Source: Vulcanisaeta sp. JCM 14467
GTDB taxonomy: Archaea; Thermoproteota; Thermoprotei; Thermoproteales; Thermocladiaceae
Direction of reading: 5' to 3'
Assembly (NCBI RefSeq): GCF_001316245.1
Contig: NZ_BBDM01000007.1
Span: forward strand, 61,043 to 125,042
DNA: 64,000 nucleotides
A program made the translations under genes and the position numbers. Below the pieces are notes generated by a model. The model ran no database searches, was not told the DNA's origin, and saw only the letters and a program-made list of their open reading frames with translations. Of this stretch, positions 19,022 to 29,727 are shown in pieces. Each line of letters opens with the position of its first letter. The stretch's first letter is position 1.

Positions 19022-20264
19022 CACCTATAGATTATCGCTATCAACCTATCTAATAACTTATCCACAAAACCCACGTACTCACTTGCATCAAGCCTCGCCG
19101 CACTCTCGATGATGGAGGCCAACCCATTGGGGTCATTCATGAATAACTGCGATAAACCATACAGCTGGGCCAACTTACTCGGTGAGTCCATGGAGAAGGT
19201 TAACCTAGCCATCATCCTCTCCCTAGCAAAGCCCAGCTCATCCTCACTCGGCCTCTCCATTATCAACTCCCCAACCCTAGCAATGACCCTGTCAGGATCC
19301 CTAACATTATAGATCATTATCGTGTATAGGCTGTTCATGTACGTAACCTCGTAATAACTATAAACTGTATCACCAAGGCCCTCCTCAACAAGCCTGTAAA
19401 GCCTCGATGATCTGGGCACGGCCATGGGCTCCCTACTCGTCAACCCATAGGTGAATGCCCTATCGCCAGACACTACGAAGTCCATGAGCATTAACCTCCT
19501 CAGTCCATCCAGGTCATACGCCCCAGGCACCTTAAAGGCTATGAAAAGCCTGGGCGTCTCGCCACTCAATGCCCTCATCTCGATCCTTGCCCTACCCTGA
19601 AGCCCATCATCCCAGGCTTAACAGCTCCAGACTCACCGCCAGTCCCTATACCGCCGAAGTACCTCTCAGCAAGGCCCAGGGCCTTTCTCTCCTCCAAGCC
19701 ACCGACAATGACTAAGACTGCATTACCTGGGTTGTAGTAACGCCTGTAGTACCTAAACAATTCATCCCTAGAGACCCTATTCAAGTCGCTCCTAAGCCCA
19801 ATGACTGCGTAGCGGTATGGGTGTGTGTCCCAGGCAATCATCGAGGCCCTATACATGAGCCTGAAGTCCGCATCATTCTCATTCATGTCAAACTCGCTTA
19901 GTACGATTTTCCTCTCCAACTCAAACTCACCTGGGTCAAAGACTGCATTAGTCATTCTCTTACTCTCAATCTCAAGGCCCAACTCGGCATACTCAATGGG
20001 TAGGACCTCAACATAAGCCGTGTAGTCATAGTTCGTGAAGCCATTGAAGTAACCACCAACACCCTCAACAAGCTCATCAACACTACCCCTCAAACCCTCA
20101 ATCCTCCTAAAGAGCATGTGCTCAACCAGGTGCGAACCACCGAATATGCCCGGGTACTCATTCTTAGCACCCACGTTGTAGAATGCGTAAACCGCAACCA
20201 CATCAACAGGCATGTAATGAGTAACCACCGTCAACCCATTACCCAACCTAGACACACTAACCAT
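19021..20264 (-). CDS. M16-family zinc peptidase, frameshifted
   Basis: Catalytic member of the pair. Near residue 45 it reads GGSHLVEHMLFR, the inverted zinc motif HxxEH, and about 75 residues later the third ligand Glu in KRMTNAVFDPGEFELERKIV. FRYYRRYYNPGNAVLVIVGG follows, typical of the family. The frame breaks near 19595 (LQGRARIEMRALSGETPRL resumes); total about 414 aa. No signal peptide, so it is probably cytoplasmic. The TATA-like element is about 28 nt before ATG 20264. A role in peptide turnover is likely; nothing in the context identifies the substrate. Confidence 0.8.
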
Positions 20265-20283
20265 AACAATAAGGATTTAAGGG

Positions 20284-20400
20284 AATACAATAATAAACAT
20301 TACCGCAATGATGAATGCCGAGTTCACGGAACCATGAAGAATCGGTTCTATGCTGATAAGGCTTGAGAAACGCTTTTTACCCCTGGTTTACTTATTGCGT
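20284..20400. other. Short spacer upstream of the C/D sRNA
   Basis: No gene seen. A possible TATA-like tract (ggtttacttattg, about 20385-20397) precedes the sRNA by fewer bases than usual, so the exact promoter is uncertain. Confidence 0.3.
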
Positions 20401-20468
20401 TGGTGACGAGTTTAGAGCCCTCTGAGTATGGTCATACCCTGAATGATGAGAGGCTGAAAGCTGATTTT
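20401..20468 (+). ncRNA. C/D-box small RNA with two guide regions
   Basis: Boxes in order: C-like GTGACGA at 20403-20409, guide of 12 nt, D' CTGA at 20422-20425, a small hairpin spacer GTATG-GT-CATAC, C' ATGATGA at 20443-20449, guide of 11 nt, D CTGA at 20461-20464, then a run of T. Both guide lengths suit archaeal 2'-O-methylation sRNAs acting with L7Ae, Nop5 and fibrillarin. The C box has one substitution from the consensus and the D'-C' spacer is longer than usual. The rRNA or tRNA targets were not identified. Confidence 0.65.
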
Positions 20469-20581
20469 TACCAATACCAAATTAAGTTACTGGTAGTAGT
20501 GAAGGGAAGAATTACGAATTAATTATATATTGAGATATTTAGTTTAATTTTAGGTTTTTATTAAGGATTGGGTTAGATAGT

Positions 20582-20893
20582 CTAGTCCACAAGTTCTATC
20601 TCTATTTTTATGTTTTCGGGGACTCTTAATCTCATTAGTTGCCTAATGGCTCTCTCGTCAGCGTCCATGTCGATTAGTCGTTTGTAGATCCTCATTTCCC
20701 AGTGATCGTATGTGTGATATCCCTGACCACTTGGTGCCCTCCTAACCGTGACCAGGAGTCTCTTCCTGGGTAGTGGTATTGGTCCTGAAACCTTGACGCC
20801 CAGTTTCTTCGCTATGCCCACTATCTCGTTTGCCAAGTCATCCACTTGCTTGCTGTCCGTGCCCCAAATGCGTATTCGCGCCTTCCTTGGCAT
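20582..20893 (-). CDS. rps10: 30S ribosomal protein S10
   Basis: 103-aa S10/uS10 of the small subunit head. Motifs include ARIRIWGTDSKQVDDLANEI, KLGVKVSGPIPLPRKRLLVT and DHWEMRIYKRLIDMDADERA, with the long basic loop between. It follows the EF-1alpha gene by six bases on the same strand, the standard archaeal order, and is very likely co-transcribed with it. Confidence 0.98.
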   Translation of the reverse strand: MPRKARIRIWGTDSKQVDDLANEIVGIAKKLGVKVSGPIPLPRKRLLVTVRRAPSGQGYHTYDHWEMRIYKRLIDMDADERAIRQLMRLRVPENIKIEIELVD

Positions 20894-20899
20894 TAATCA

Positions 20900-22234
20900 T
20901 CACGCCTTAATTTCAACCTTCTTGGGCTTAATCTCGATTATCTGTCCAGCGGCTATTGTCCTGCCCATGTCCCTTAGGGCGAACCTACCAAGCCCTGGGA
21001 AATCGCTGTACTTCTCAACAACCACGTCCTTGAGTGGCTTCAGCCTGACCACAGCCACATCGCCCTGCTTAATGAACTGCGGCTTCTGCTCCACTGTCTG
21101 GCCTGTCCTTGGGTCAAGCCTTGCGATTATCTCAATTATTTGCGCTGGCACCGTCGCTGTGTGCACATGAAGCACTGGCGTGTAGCCTGGGCCTATGGCA
21201 GTTGGATGCCATAGAACCGCCACTCTTGCTACGATCTCCTCAGCAACAGTCGGCGGGTTAGCCAGGTGGCCCATGACATCACCCCTCTTAACGTCCTCCT
21301 TCTCAATACCCCTAACGTTAATACCAATGTTATCGCCTGGCTGCGCCTGCTCAAGCTTCATGTGGTGCGTCTCAATGCTCCTGACATCACCGACCTTAGC
21401 CGGTGGCATGACGACGACCCTATCACCAACCTTTAGCACGCCTGTCTCGATCCTACCAACGACTACCGTACCAGCCCCAGTCACTGTGTATACGTCCTGT
21501 ATTGGCAGCCTGAACGGCTTATCCACGGGCCTTGGCGGTGGCTGTAATGCGTCAAGGGCCTCCAGTAGGGTTGGCCCATTATACCACGGCATGTTAGAGC
21601 TCTTCTCCTTAATGTTGTCACCCTTCAACGCGCTGACTGGTATGAAGGGTATCTTTGATGGATCGTAGCCAAGCAACTTCATGAACTTGCTAATCTCCGC
21701 CTTAATCTGCTCATACCTCTTCTGGTCGTAGTTAACAACGTCCATCTTGTTAACGGCCACGATAATCTGCCTAATACCCAGCGTAGCGGCTAGGAATAGG
21801 TGCTCCCTAGTCTGTCCCTGTGGACCAATGCCTGTCTCGAACTCGCCAGGCCTTGCTGAGACGACTAGCATGGCTGCATCTGCCTGGCTTGCACCAACTA
21901 TCATGTTCTTTACGAAGTCCCTGTGGCCCGGCAGGTCTATGATCGTTATGAAGTACTTAGATGTCTCGAAGCCTACGTGCATTGCCTCAATCGTGACACC
22001 CCTCTCCCTCTCCTCCTTAAGCCTGTCAGTTACCCAGGCGTATACGAAGTCCTCCTTACCCATCTTCTTAGCCTGCTCCTCAAGCTCCTTGAAGCCCTTC
22101 TCATCGACATAGCCAGTAACCACAAGTAGGTGGCCTACCAGCGTTGATTTCCCATGATCCACATGCCCTATTACCGCTAGATTAAGGTGCGGCTTTTGCA
22201 GAGCCGACTCCTTAGGCTTTAGTATTAGGCTCAT
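20900..22234 (-). CDS. tuf: Translation elongation factor 1-alpha
   Basis: GTPase that delivers aminoacyl-tRNA to the ribosome. G1 NLAVIGHVDHGKSTLVGHLL, the RGVTIEAMHVGF switch, G3 DLPGHRDFV, G4 VAVNKMDVV and G5 IPVSALKGDN are all intact, as are domains 2 and 3 (TVTGAGTVVVGRIETG and PGDNIGINVRGIEKEDVKRG). The longest frame starts at 22291, but ATG 22234 (SLILKPKESALQK) has a TATA-like AATTTTTATTTT 28 nt upstream and gives the usual 444 aa. One of the few long genes in the window with no frameshift. Confidence 0.98.
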   Translation of the reverse strand: MSLILKPKESALQKPHLNLAVIGHVDHGKSTLVGHLLVVTGYVDEKGFKELEEQAKKMGKEDFVYAWVTDRLKEERERGVTIEAMHVGFETSKYFITIIDLPGHRDFVKNMIVGASQADAAMLVVSARPGEFETGIGPQGQTREHLFLAATLGIRQIIVAVNKMDVVNYDQKRYEQIKAEISKFMKLLGYDPSKIPFIPVSALKGDNIKEKSSNMPWYNGPTLLEALDALQPPPRPVDKPFRLPIQDVYTVTGAGTVVVGRIETGVLKVGDRVVVMPPAKVGDVRSIETHHMKLEQAQPGDNIGINVRGIEKEDVKRGDVMGHLANPPTVAEEIVARVAVLWHPTAIGPGYTPVLHVHTATVPAQIIEIIARLDPRTGQTVEQKPQFIKQGDVAVVRLKPLKDVVVEKYSDFPGLGRFALRDMGRTIAAGQIIEIKPKKVEIKA

Positions 22235-22436
22235 ACCTATCAAGACGGTGTTGTGAAAATAAAAATTAATAAGTTTTTGGGTTTCGATCACCGATGTAGG
22301 CGAGGTTAATCAATGTCCTTAAGTAGGTCATTGCCGTAGTGATCCTTAACCTTAAGCATTATTTAAGTGACTATAACGAGGAATAAATTGATACCCAACT
22401 CATTGAGAATTTTAGCTAATCATGGAATAGGACTTA

Positions 22437-22883
22437 TTATGAGAGCCTTTGCCTAAGTTTCTCCACACTGTCTTGGACTATCCTTTGGGCCACTGGGTCG
22501 AGCACCCTGGCGCCCATTGAGCCTATTAAGCCGCCTATGTTCCCATCGAAGTACCAATTAACCCTCGTCCTACCTGAACCAGCCTCCTCAAGCCTGAAGC
22601 CTATTTCGAAGTCCATGGTGCTCTGCATCCCAGAGCCCCTGCCAACGACCTTGGCACTCTCTGGCGGCTTCTTCTCGGTGAACCTGGCCGTTATGTTCAC
22701 GGTGCCCTTAATAGCCCCAACACCCAGGCTAGCCTTTACCTTGAAGTTATCTGGGTCTATGACATCGACTGACTCCACGCCGGGTATTATTGAGGCTATG
22801 TTCCTTGGGTCAATGAGGAAGTTATACACCACATCCCTGGGCTTATTAACCTCGAAGGAACCATCATAATGAACCCTCGCCAT
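22437..22883 (-). CDS. SRPBCC-family CoxG-like protein
   Basis: 148-aa single-domain protein of the START/SRPBCC superfamily, close to CoxG (carbon monoxide dehydrogenase subunit G). It begins VHYDGSFEVNKPRDVVYNFL, continues IPGVESVDVIDPDNFKVKAS, and ends in the helix RIVQDSVEKLRQRLS. CoxG-like proteins accompany molybdenum hydroxylases; the hydroxylase subunits lie a few kb to the right, so a role in maturation, recruitment or hydrophobic-ligand binding is plausible. No signal peptide or membrane anchor. Confidence 0.78.
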   Translation of the reverse strand: MARVHYDGSFEVNKPRDVVYNFLIDPRNIASIIPGVESVDVIDPDNFKVKASLGVGAIKGTVNITARFTEKKPPESAKVVGRGSGMQSTMDFEIGFRLEEAGSGRTRVNWYFDGNIGGLIGSMGARVLDPVAQRIVQDSVEKLRQRLS

Positions 22884-22929
22884 ACAAGTAATTGAGGTGC
22901 TGACCCATTTATAAGTAATTCCAACGGCA

Positions 22930-24029
22930 CTAAATCGTTAATGCAATTATCGAGGTGATACAGGAAGCCGTAAGTAATGTGGGTATTGCTACGAACCCAG
23001 CCCTGAGGCCATACATTGATATTAATAATGATATTATGTAAGTCATTAAACCGCCCAGTGAGCTCGCCACGTGGTAGGAGACGCCGGCACCTACATGCTT
23101 AATGTCGCTCCGAAAAAGTGATACTAAGTATAGTGATTGTGGTGTATAGGTTATGGCGTCAGCTAAGCCAAAGAGCATGAATAATAGCAATGGTTGTATC
23201 CTAAACATGAGGACATTTACTAGGATGAAGATTATGTAACCAATCATCAAAGCCCTTGTTGGGCTCGCCCTGGTCAGGGCTATAGACGTAAGTAATGTAA
23301 ATATTAGTAAGGATATCGCGGCTACGGTGATTAGGCCCGGGATCTCATGCTCATTAATAAATATTAAGAGGGCGGAGGTGTACACGTAAAAGCTCGAGCT
23401 CTCACCAAACTTAACGCCAACCGCCTTGAGAATCCTCTTAAAATCCTCAATACGGAGGTTAGGTCTCCATTTAATAGACCTAATACTCCTGGCGCTCGCT
23501 AGAATTACTGCGGCTGATAAAAGACTTAATAATGAACCAACCAGGAGAGCTAACCGCCATTGGACCACGGCGAGAGCGTTAATAGCATGCCGAGTGGGAC
23601 GCCGAGCTGTATCATACCAGCCAGGAACCTGCCAACGCCACCCCTAATGGATTCATAAGTTAGTACCGAGGCCGCCGCCCACTCGCCACCTAAGGCCATG
23701 CCCTGCATAATCCTGAGCATTAATAATTCATAAACCGTGTACCACGCCCTCGTGATCATCGCTATTAACAGCGTCGATAAGCCCATGGACATGAGAGTGA
23801 GAACAAGCGAGACCTTACTCGAAAATTTATCTCCAATCATGCCAAATACGTAAGCCCCAAGCGGCCTTGCTATGAATGCCACGAATATGGTAGTGAATGA
23901 CGACAATAAGCCTAAGTGTAGTGAGGACCTTGTTAGGACCACTGATGCAATCGCATTGTAAGCTAGGAAATTGAACCATATTGATACCGTACCCACCACC
24001 GCGAATATAGCCGCTACTAAGTCCTTCAT
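22930..24029 (-). CDS. MFS transporter, metabolite-proton symporter type, frameshifted
   Basis: About 366-aa membrane protein after joining two frames near 23555-23565. The N-terminal half has the MFS loop signature FIARPLGAYVFGMIGDKFSS and RIMQGMALGGEWAAASVLTY, typical of the MHS subgroup that imports carboxylates. The second half has clear hydrophobic helices (LLLFMLFGLADAITYTPQSL) but is somewhat shorter than a full 12-helix member. It sits between CoxG-like and VKOR-like genes in the hydroxylase neighbourhood and may import its substrate; that is inference. Confidence 0.75.
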
Positions 24030-24067
24030 CTCACCTAATCATACTTAACTCATTGCTTTGAATTTTA

Positions 24068-24433
24068 TTATGGATTACTTATGATTAGCAATGCGGTTAG
24101 GAATAGTATTATGTCTGTCGTTAGACAATACATGCAGTATGCATTGTGGCTTACCTGGAGGTAAATGCCGTATATGCCTATTGCCAACCCAATTATTGAT
24201 AGGGCCAGGGCAACCAGCAATACATTCATTATTAGCAAAAGCCCAATAAGGAATAGGACGGCGGCCGCACCGACAGCCAGCGCCAGCCTAATCCTCCTGG
24301 GCACTATGAAGTTGAAAAGCTCGCAGTGGAATATGCCTGGTAGGCACACGTTGACGTACCTGTAATTCTCGTAGGTGTAGTAAATCATTAGTCCTGAACC
24401 TGCGAAGGGTATTGCGGCGAATATCGGTGTCAT
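24068..24433 (-). CDS. VKOR-like membrane thiol oxidoreductase
   Basis: 121-aa integral membrane protein with four hydrophobic helices. It contains a loop Cys pair (VNVCLPGIFHCELF) and, near the last helix, the redox motif CMYC (SHNAYCMYCLTTD), the layout of bacterial/archaeal vitamin K epoxide reductase homologues that reoxidise DsbA-type proteins. Small but complete for the archaeal form. It lies in the molybdenum-hydroxylase neighbourhood; a direct link is not shown by the sequence. Confidence 0.72.
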   Translation of the reverse strand: MTPIFAAIPFAGSGLMIYYTYENYRYVNVCLPGIFHCELFNFIVPRRIRLALAVGAAAVLFLIGLLLIMNVLLVALALSIIGLAIGIYGIYLQVSHNAYCMYCLTTDIILFLTALLIISNP

Positions 24434-24520
24434 TAATTAATTGAGGTGTAAAGGCGTTAAAATCAATAATTATTTATGCAAAATGTGCATTCTAAGGTTG
24501 ATTTAAATCCATAAACACAA

Positions 24521-25047
24521 TCATGACCTGATTATGTAGAGTATGTGGGGCAATTCCTGAAGTATTATTTCAAGCCCCGTCCTAACGCCGTCTGGCGAGC
24601 CTGGTAGGGCGACTATGAGCTTGCCCCTGGCTACCCCGGCCGTGGCCCTGGTCATTATGACGCCAGTACCAATCTTTTGATGGCTCGTCCATCTAAATAA
24701 TTCGCCAAATCCCTCAAGCTCCTTCTCGAAGAGTGGCCTAATGGCTCTATGGTCACGTCACTCCTGGCGAGGCCTGTACCGCCTGTGAGCACTATCACGT
24801 CGACGTCGTCACGGAGGAGGAGTGAGTCCACGAGTGACCTAATCATGACCAGGTCATCCTTAATCAACTCCCTACCAACAACCCTCTGCCCAGCCTGCTT
24901 AAGCATTGACTCCGCCAGGTCCCCGGACTCATCTGTATATGGCTGACCACTTACCTTGGCGTTGAACCTGGAAGTCGATACTGTTATCACGAAGAAGTTG
25001 GCCGTTTTAGGGCCCGCCTCCTTATGCATAGACCTCGGTACACTCAT
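24521..25047 (-). CDS. moaB: Molybdenum cofactor biosynthesis protein MoaB/MogA, frameshifted
   Basis: Molybdopterin adenylyltransferase family, which activates molybdopterin for metal insertion. It reads ANFFVITVSTSRF, DESGDLAESMLKQAGQRVV, then VDVIVLTGGTGLARSDVTIE, the MPT-binding signature. A one-base loss near 24735 shifts the frame; with it restored the chain continues PLFEKELEGFGELFRWTSHQ, IGTGVIMTRATAGVARGKLI and VALPGSPDGVRTGLEIIL to a stop at 24521. About 175 aa. It makes cofactor for the adjacent hydroxylase. Confidence 0.9.
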
Positions 25048-25162
25048 CAGGGTAAGACCTAACGGCTCAGTATTTAAGGAGTTCGGAGCTCATCAGACTT
25101 ACGCACAATTAATCATTAACCCCACAAAAACGCTTATTTAGTCCCATTGAGTTGGTAGGTCA

Positions 25163-25968
25163 ATGTCGTCGTGTGAATTCTTTAGGGCGTTGACTAGGGT
25201 TAGTTCTGAGGGTGGTAAGATTGTTATCGTTAAAATGGTTAGTGGAGATAATGTGTTATCTGACATAGTAATTAATGGTAAGTCCCTACTTGGTGTAGCA
25301 ACTGGTGGGGAGATTCTCGAGTTGGCAAATAAGGCTTTAAGTGACGGTAAGGCCATTGAGACCGTGGTAAATGGGGTTAAGGTGATTCTCGAGCCCGTGG
25401 AGCCGAGGCCAACAATAATCGTTGTTGGTTCAGGCTAATAGCCAAGGCCCTGGTCGATGTTGGTAATGCCATTGGCTACTACGTGGCCGTTGTGGGGAGT
25501 GGCGACGTTAATAAGGAGTCATTTAGTAACGCCTACTTCATAAGTAATGACCTTAAGGACCTTGAGAAGTTGATTGATGAGAACTCCATAGTGATTATAG
25601 CCAATGAGGGTGGTAAGCCCTACGACTCGGAGGCCCTCTACATAGCCCTTAAGCACAACGCCAAGTTTGTCGGCCTACTTGCGAGCCAGAGGAGGGCTGC
25701 GGTCATGATTGCGGAGATGGTTAGGAGGGGGTTAAGTCTCGACTATGTGCTTGAGAAGTTGCACTCGCCCGTTGGCCTCGATGTTGGGGCTAAGACGGCT
25801 GGTGAGGTAGCCCTTAGCATACTCGCTGAGGTAATGATGTTCATGAGAAACGCGAGTGGTAAGCCGATGCGTGAGATTAAGGACCCGAGGAAGCTAGTTA
25901 AGGATGCCCTTGAGGGTAGGATTCAGGAGCAGTCCTGCTCTTGGAGACCCACCAAGTTCAAGTTATGA
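25163..25968 (+). CDS. XdhC/CoxI-family molybdenum hydroxylase maturation factor, frameshifted
   Basis: XdhC-type protein that binds the molybdenum cofactor and helps sulfuration and insertion into hydroxylases. The N-terminal domain is seen in CEFFRALTRVSSEGGKIVIV and LLGVATGGEILELANKALSD; after a frameshift near 25436 the Rossmann-like domain gives IVVGSG, LIAKALVDVGNAIGYYVAVV, FVGLLASQRRAAVMIAEMV and the signature LHSPVGLDVGAKTAGEVALS. About 268 aa. Divergent from moaB and convergent with the hydroxylase small subunit. Confidence 0.88.
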
Positions 25969-26003
25969 CTTATTATTTACGTAATTACAAATAATTTAAT
26001 AAA

Positions 26004-26524
26004 TTATTGCATTGTTTTTAACTCCTTCAGCTTCTGAACAGCCAATTTAACCGCCTCTATGATATTCTGATAACCAGTGCACCTGCACAGGTTTCCCGAC
26101 AAGCCCCTCCTGATCTCCTCCTCCGTCGGATTCGGATTCTCACTTAGTAACCAGTACGTCTCCATTATGAAGCCCGGCGTGCAGTAACCACACTGAAGTG
26201 CGTGCTTCTCCCAGAAGGCCTCCTGTATTGGGTGTAGCTTACCATCCTTAGCAAGGCCCTCAAGCGTCAGTATCTCAGCACCGTCAGCCTGAACAGCAAG
26301 TACCTGGCAGGACTTAACGCTGACTCCATTCATTATCACCGTGCATGCGCCGCAATGCCCCGTGTCACAACCGACGTGGACACTGGTTAGCCCAAGGTCC
26401 TCCCTAAGGAAGTGGACGAGCAATTTTCTGGCTCCACATCCCTCTCGTACCAAACGCCATTAACCTTAACCCTGATCCTAACCTTCTCATCAGGCCCAAC
26501 CTTAAGCGTGGTTGCCATGCCCAT
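26004..26524 (-). CDS. Molybdenum hydroxylase small subunit, 2Fe-2S, frameshifted
   Basis: Small electron-transfer subunit of a xanthine-oxidase-family enzyme. The plant-type ferredoxin cluster is [16 protein letters not shown] with the upstream strand [14 protein letters not shown], and the second cluster is in [16 protein letters not shown] and [16 protein letters not shown]. About 172 aa once a one-base gap near 26445 is allowed; the N-terminal part reads [16 protein letters not shown]. The ATG at 26524 shares a TGATG overlap with the stop of the medium subunit gene and has GAGGTG upstream. Confidence 0.92.
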
Positions 26525-27380
26525 CACCTCGATAATGCATTCCTAATGGCCCTCCTGGTTATCACCTTAACCATGGCCCTCTTGTACTCCGCCGAACCCC
26601 TAATGTCGCTTATTGGGCTTGACTCCCTCATTGCCTTCTCGGCTGCGTCCTCAATGACGCCATCCGTAGGTTTACGTCCAATCAATGCCTTCTCGGCCTC
26701 ACGGGCCTGAATGGCTTGGGCCCAGCCGCCGTAACGCCTATGCTTGCGTCCTCCACCGAACCGTCCTGACTAAGCCTAAGCATTACAGCGACGCCAACCA
26801 CTGCGAAGTCCCCTGCCTTACGCTCGAGTTTCACGTACGAGGACTTAACATTACCACTAAACCTGGGAATCACAATCTCACTGATCACCTCACCCCTGCC
26901 TAATACCGTAGTGAATGGGCCAGTTATGAAGTCCTCAACAGGAACCTCCCTAACCCCTGGTGGGCCGAGTATCTTCACCGACGCTCTAAGCGCTATCAAT
27001 GTTGCGGGCCAATCAGCCGCCGGATCAGCATGGGCCAGGGAACCAGCCATGGTCCCTAAATTCCTAACCTGCGGGTCCCCAATTTGGACGGCCGTCTCGG
27101 GTAGTGCTGGGTATATCTTCCAGAGGTCACGATTAACCTCCACCTGGTGATGCCTAACCAATGCGCCAATCCTTATCCTATCACTCTCAATGCTTATGTA
27201 GGATAAGTTGGGCACCCTATTAATGTCGACCAGGTACGACGGCCTAATTAGCCTGAGCTTAAGCATTGGCATGAGGCTCTGCCCTCCTGCAAGTATTTTT
27301 GCGTTTTCATCGGATTCAAGGACCTTAACAGCCTCCTCCAATGACGTAACCCTTACGTAACCGAATTTTGGAGGATACAC
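26524..27380 (-). CDS. Molybdenum hydroxylase medium (FAD) subunit, frameshifted
   Basis: FAD-binding subunit that carries electrons from the 2Fe-2S subunit to the acceptor. It begins YPPKFGYVRVTSLEEAVKVL, has the FAD pyrophosphate loop AKILAGGQSLMPMLKLRLI and the second loop DPQVRNLGTMAGSLAHADPA. A frameshift near 26693 is followed by the C-terminal domain ending DIRGSAEYKRAMVKVITRRA. About 285 aa. GTG start with a TATA-like element about 26 nt upstream; divergent from the large subunit gene. Confidence 0.9.
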
Positions 27381-27483
27381 GGTAGTACGACCATGACAAT
27401 ATTAATTAAGCATTACTTTGGCGTTCAGCCAAAGTACTTAGGAGGTAATTACTTTAAAGAAAGAATGACTATTAAACCATACA

Positions 27484-29674
27484 ATGCCCTATATTGGTGC
27501 ACGTATTAGGAGGATTGAAGACCCTAAATTCATCACAGGCAGTGCGAGGTATGTTGACGATATATCGGTTCCCGGCACACTCTACATGGCCATACTCAGG
27601 AGTACAGTCCCCCACGCAAGACTGTTAAGGATTGACTATGAGGATGCATTGAAGATGCCTGGCGTTATCGGTGTCATAACTGGATTGAACATAGAGGTTG
27701 AGAACAGGCCGAGGAACTTCCCAATGGCTAAGGACGAGATCTTATACGTTGGCCAGCCGATAGCGGCGGTAATTGCTGAGGATAGGTATAAGGCCTATGA
27801 CGCACTTGATTATATACAGGTTGATTATGAGCCTTACCCGCAGTTGTTGACCCAGAGAAGGCGTTGAATGATGATGTTAAGGCGATCGAGGATACGAGCA
27901 ACATTGATTACAGGAGGACCTACAGGGCGGGTAATCCCGAGGATGCGTTATCGAGGAGTGACGTGGTCATCGAGACTAAACTCGAGATAAGTCGTGTCTA
28001 TCCCTCAGCGATGGAACCCAGGGGCTTACTAGCTATTTACCAGGAGGGTAAGTTGATGGTTTACGCATCGACAGGCGCCGCACTATATGCGTAAGTTCCT
28101 CCTGGACGCGTTTAGGGATTACGTTAGCGACATTAGGGTTATTCAGGCGGACACGGGTGGTGCCTTTGGGTCGAAGATGTTCCCATACCCGGAGGACTAC
28201 ATAGTGACCTATGCAAGCATCATCTATAGAAGGCCTGTTAAGTGGGTAGCCACTAGGCGTGAGGATTTACTAAGTACGTACCACAGCAGGGCCCAGATTC
28301 ATAGGATTAAGGCTGGGTTCACGAGGAGCGGAGAGTGGAGAGCGTTAATTGATGAGCTAATAATAGACCTAGGCGCTGCAACCCATGGCTATTACCTAGC
28401 CGATATAACCGCCTCATTAATAAGTGGACCATACAAAGTCAAGGATATCCTAGTCGAGATTTACGGAGTTAAGACCAACAAGACGCCGCTGGATCAGTAC
28501 AGGGGCGCCGGTAGGCCCGAGGCGGCCTTCGTGTATGAGAGGATAATGGATATGGTAGCTGACGAACTTAAGATGGACCCAGTCGAGATTAGGAGGAGGA
28601 ATTTAATAACGGAGCTGCCCTACACCAACCCGTTTGGTCATAAGTATGATAGTGGCAATTACCTGCACCTACTCAGTATTGCTGAGGGTTATTACAGGGA
28701 TTTCGAGAGGAGGGCTGAGGAGTTGAGAAGGCAGGTAGGAGGGTTGGCGTTGGCTTATCCTTCTACGTTGAGCAGAATAACTTCGGGCCGTGGGAGTCGG
28801 CCTCTGTTAGGGTTAAGTCTGATGGTAAGATTCTAGTCATAATAGGCGCGGCGCCTCATGGGCAGGGCGATGCAACGGCGATTGCCAGATAGTGGCTGAT
28901 GAGCTTGGTATTGACATAAGCCAGGTCGAGGTTTCCTGGGGCGACACTGAGTTAATTGGTGAGGGCTTCGGTACATATGGCAGTAGGACCCTGACCCTCG
29001 CGGGTAATGCCGCACTATTGGCTGCCAGGAAGCTTAAGGACAAATTGAGAAGGATTGGTGCTGCACTGATGGGTGTTAATTATGAGGATGCTGTATATGA
29101 GGATGGTGTTGTTAAGGACATCAAGACCGGTAAGTCATTAAGCACTAAGGACATTGCAAATGCACTGACATCAGTTGTTGGCGGTATATGGACCTATGGG
29201 GTTGAACCGTCGCTGGAAGACTCTGCGTACTTTGGGCTGAGCAACTACACCTACCCCTATGGTTCACATGTGGCTCTTGTTGAGGTTACTGAGGAGGGCT
29301 TGGTCAAGGTCCTTGATTATGTTGCCATTGACGACATAGGCCTTGTGGTTAATCCAATGCTTGCTGAGGGCCAGGTAATTGGTGGTGTGATTCAGGGCTT
29401 CGGTGAGGTTGTCCTTGAGGAGGTTAAGTATGATAGTGATGGAAACCCACTGACCCAAACCTTCAGTGAGTATTGGATACCCACTATTATGGAGTCCTTC
29501 AATGTTAAGTGGCATTACCTAGAGGAGGGCAAGTCGAACGCGCCATTACCAGCTAAGGGTATTGCTGAGGGACCCCTGATTGGTGTGCTTCCCGCACTGA
29601 CTAGGGCGATTGAGAATGCCGTGGGTGAGAGGATCACGAGGATACCCATAGACCCATCATTACTCATTAAGTAG
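27484..29674 (+). CDS. Molybdenum hydroxylase large subunit, several frameshifts
   Basis: Molybdopterin-binding catalytic subunit, about 730 aa when four segments are joined (breaks near 27862, 28086 and in 28770-28890). Segments read IGARIRRIEDPKFITGSARY, YVGQPIAAVIAEDRYKAYDA, ADTGGAFGSKMFPYPEDYIV (cofactor loop), LDQYRGAGRPEAAFVYERIM, TYGSRTLTLAGNAA and AKGIAEGPLIGVLPALTRAI, which contains the catalytic Glu region. The active-site loop is QYRGAGR; the AYRCSFR motif of true aerobic CO dehydrogenases is absent. An aldehyde, glyceraldehyde or related oxidoreductase is therefore more likely than CO oxidation. Confidence 0.9.
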
Positions 29675-29727
29675 TGCGTCACTCTAGCCAGTCTACTTTT
29701 TATAGCGAATACAAAATGTATTTAACG

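Noticed and set aside
22286..22354. GATCAC...GTGATC inverted repeat and a 17-codon frame upstream of EF-1alpha.
   Set aside because: Six-bp arms 57 bases apart are expected by chance; the short frame has no supporting promoter spacing.
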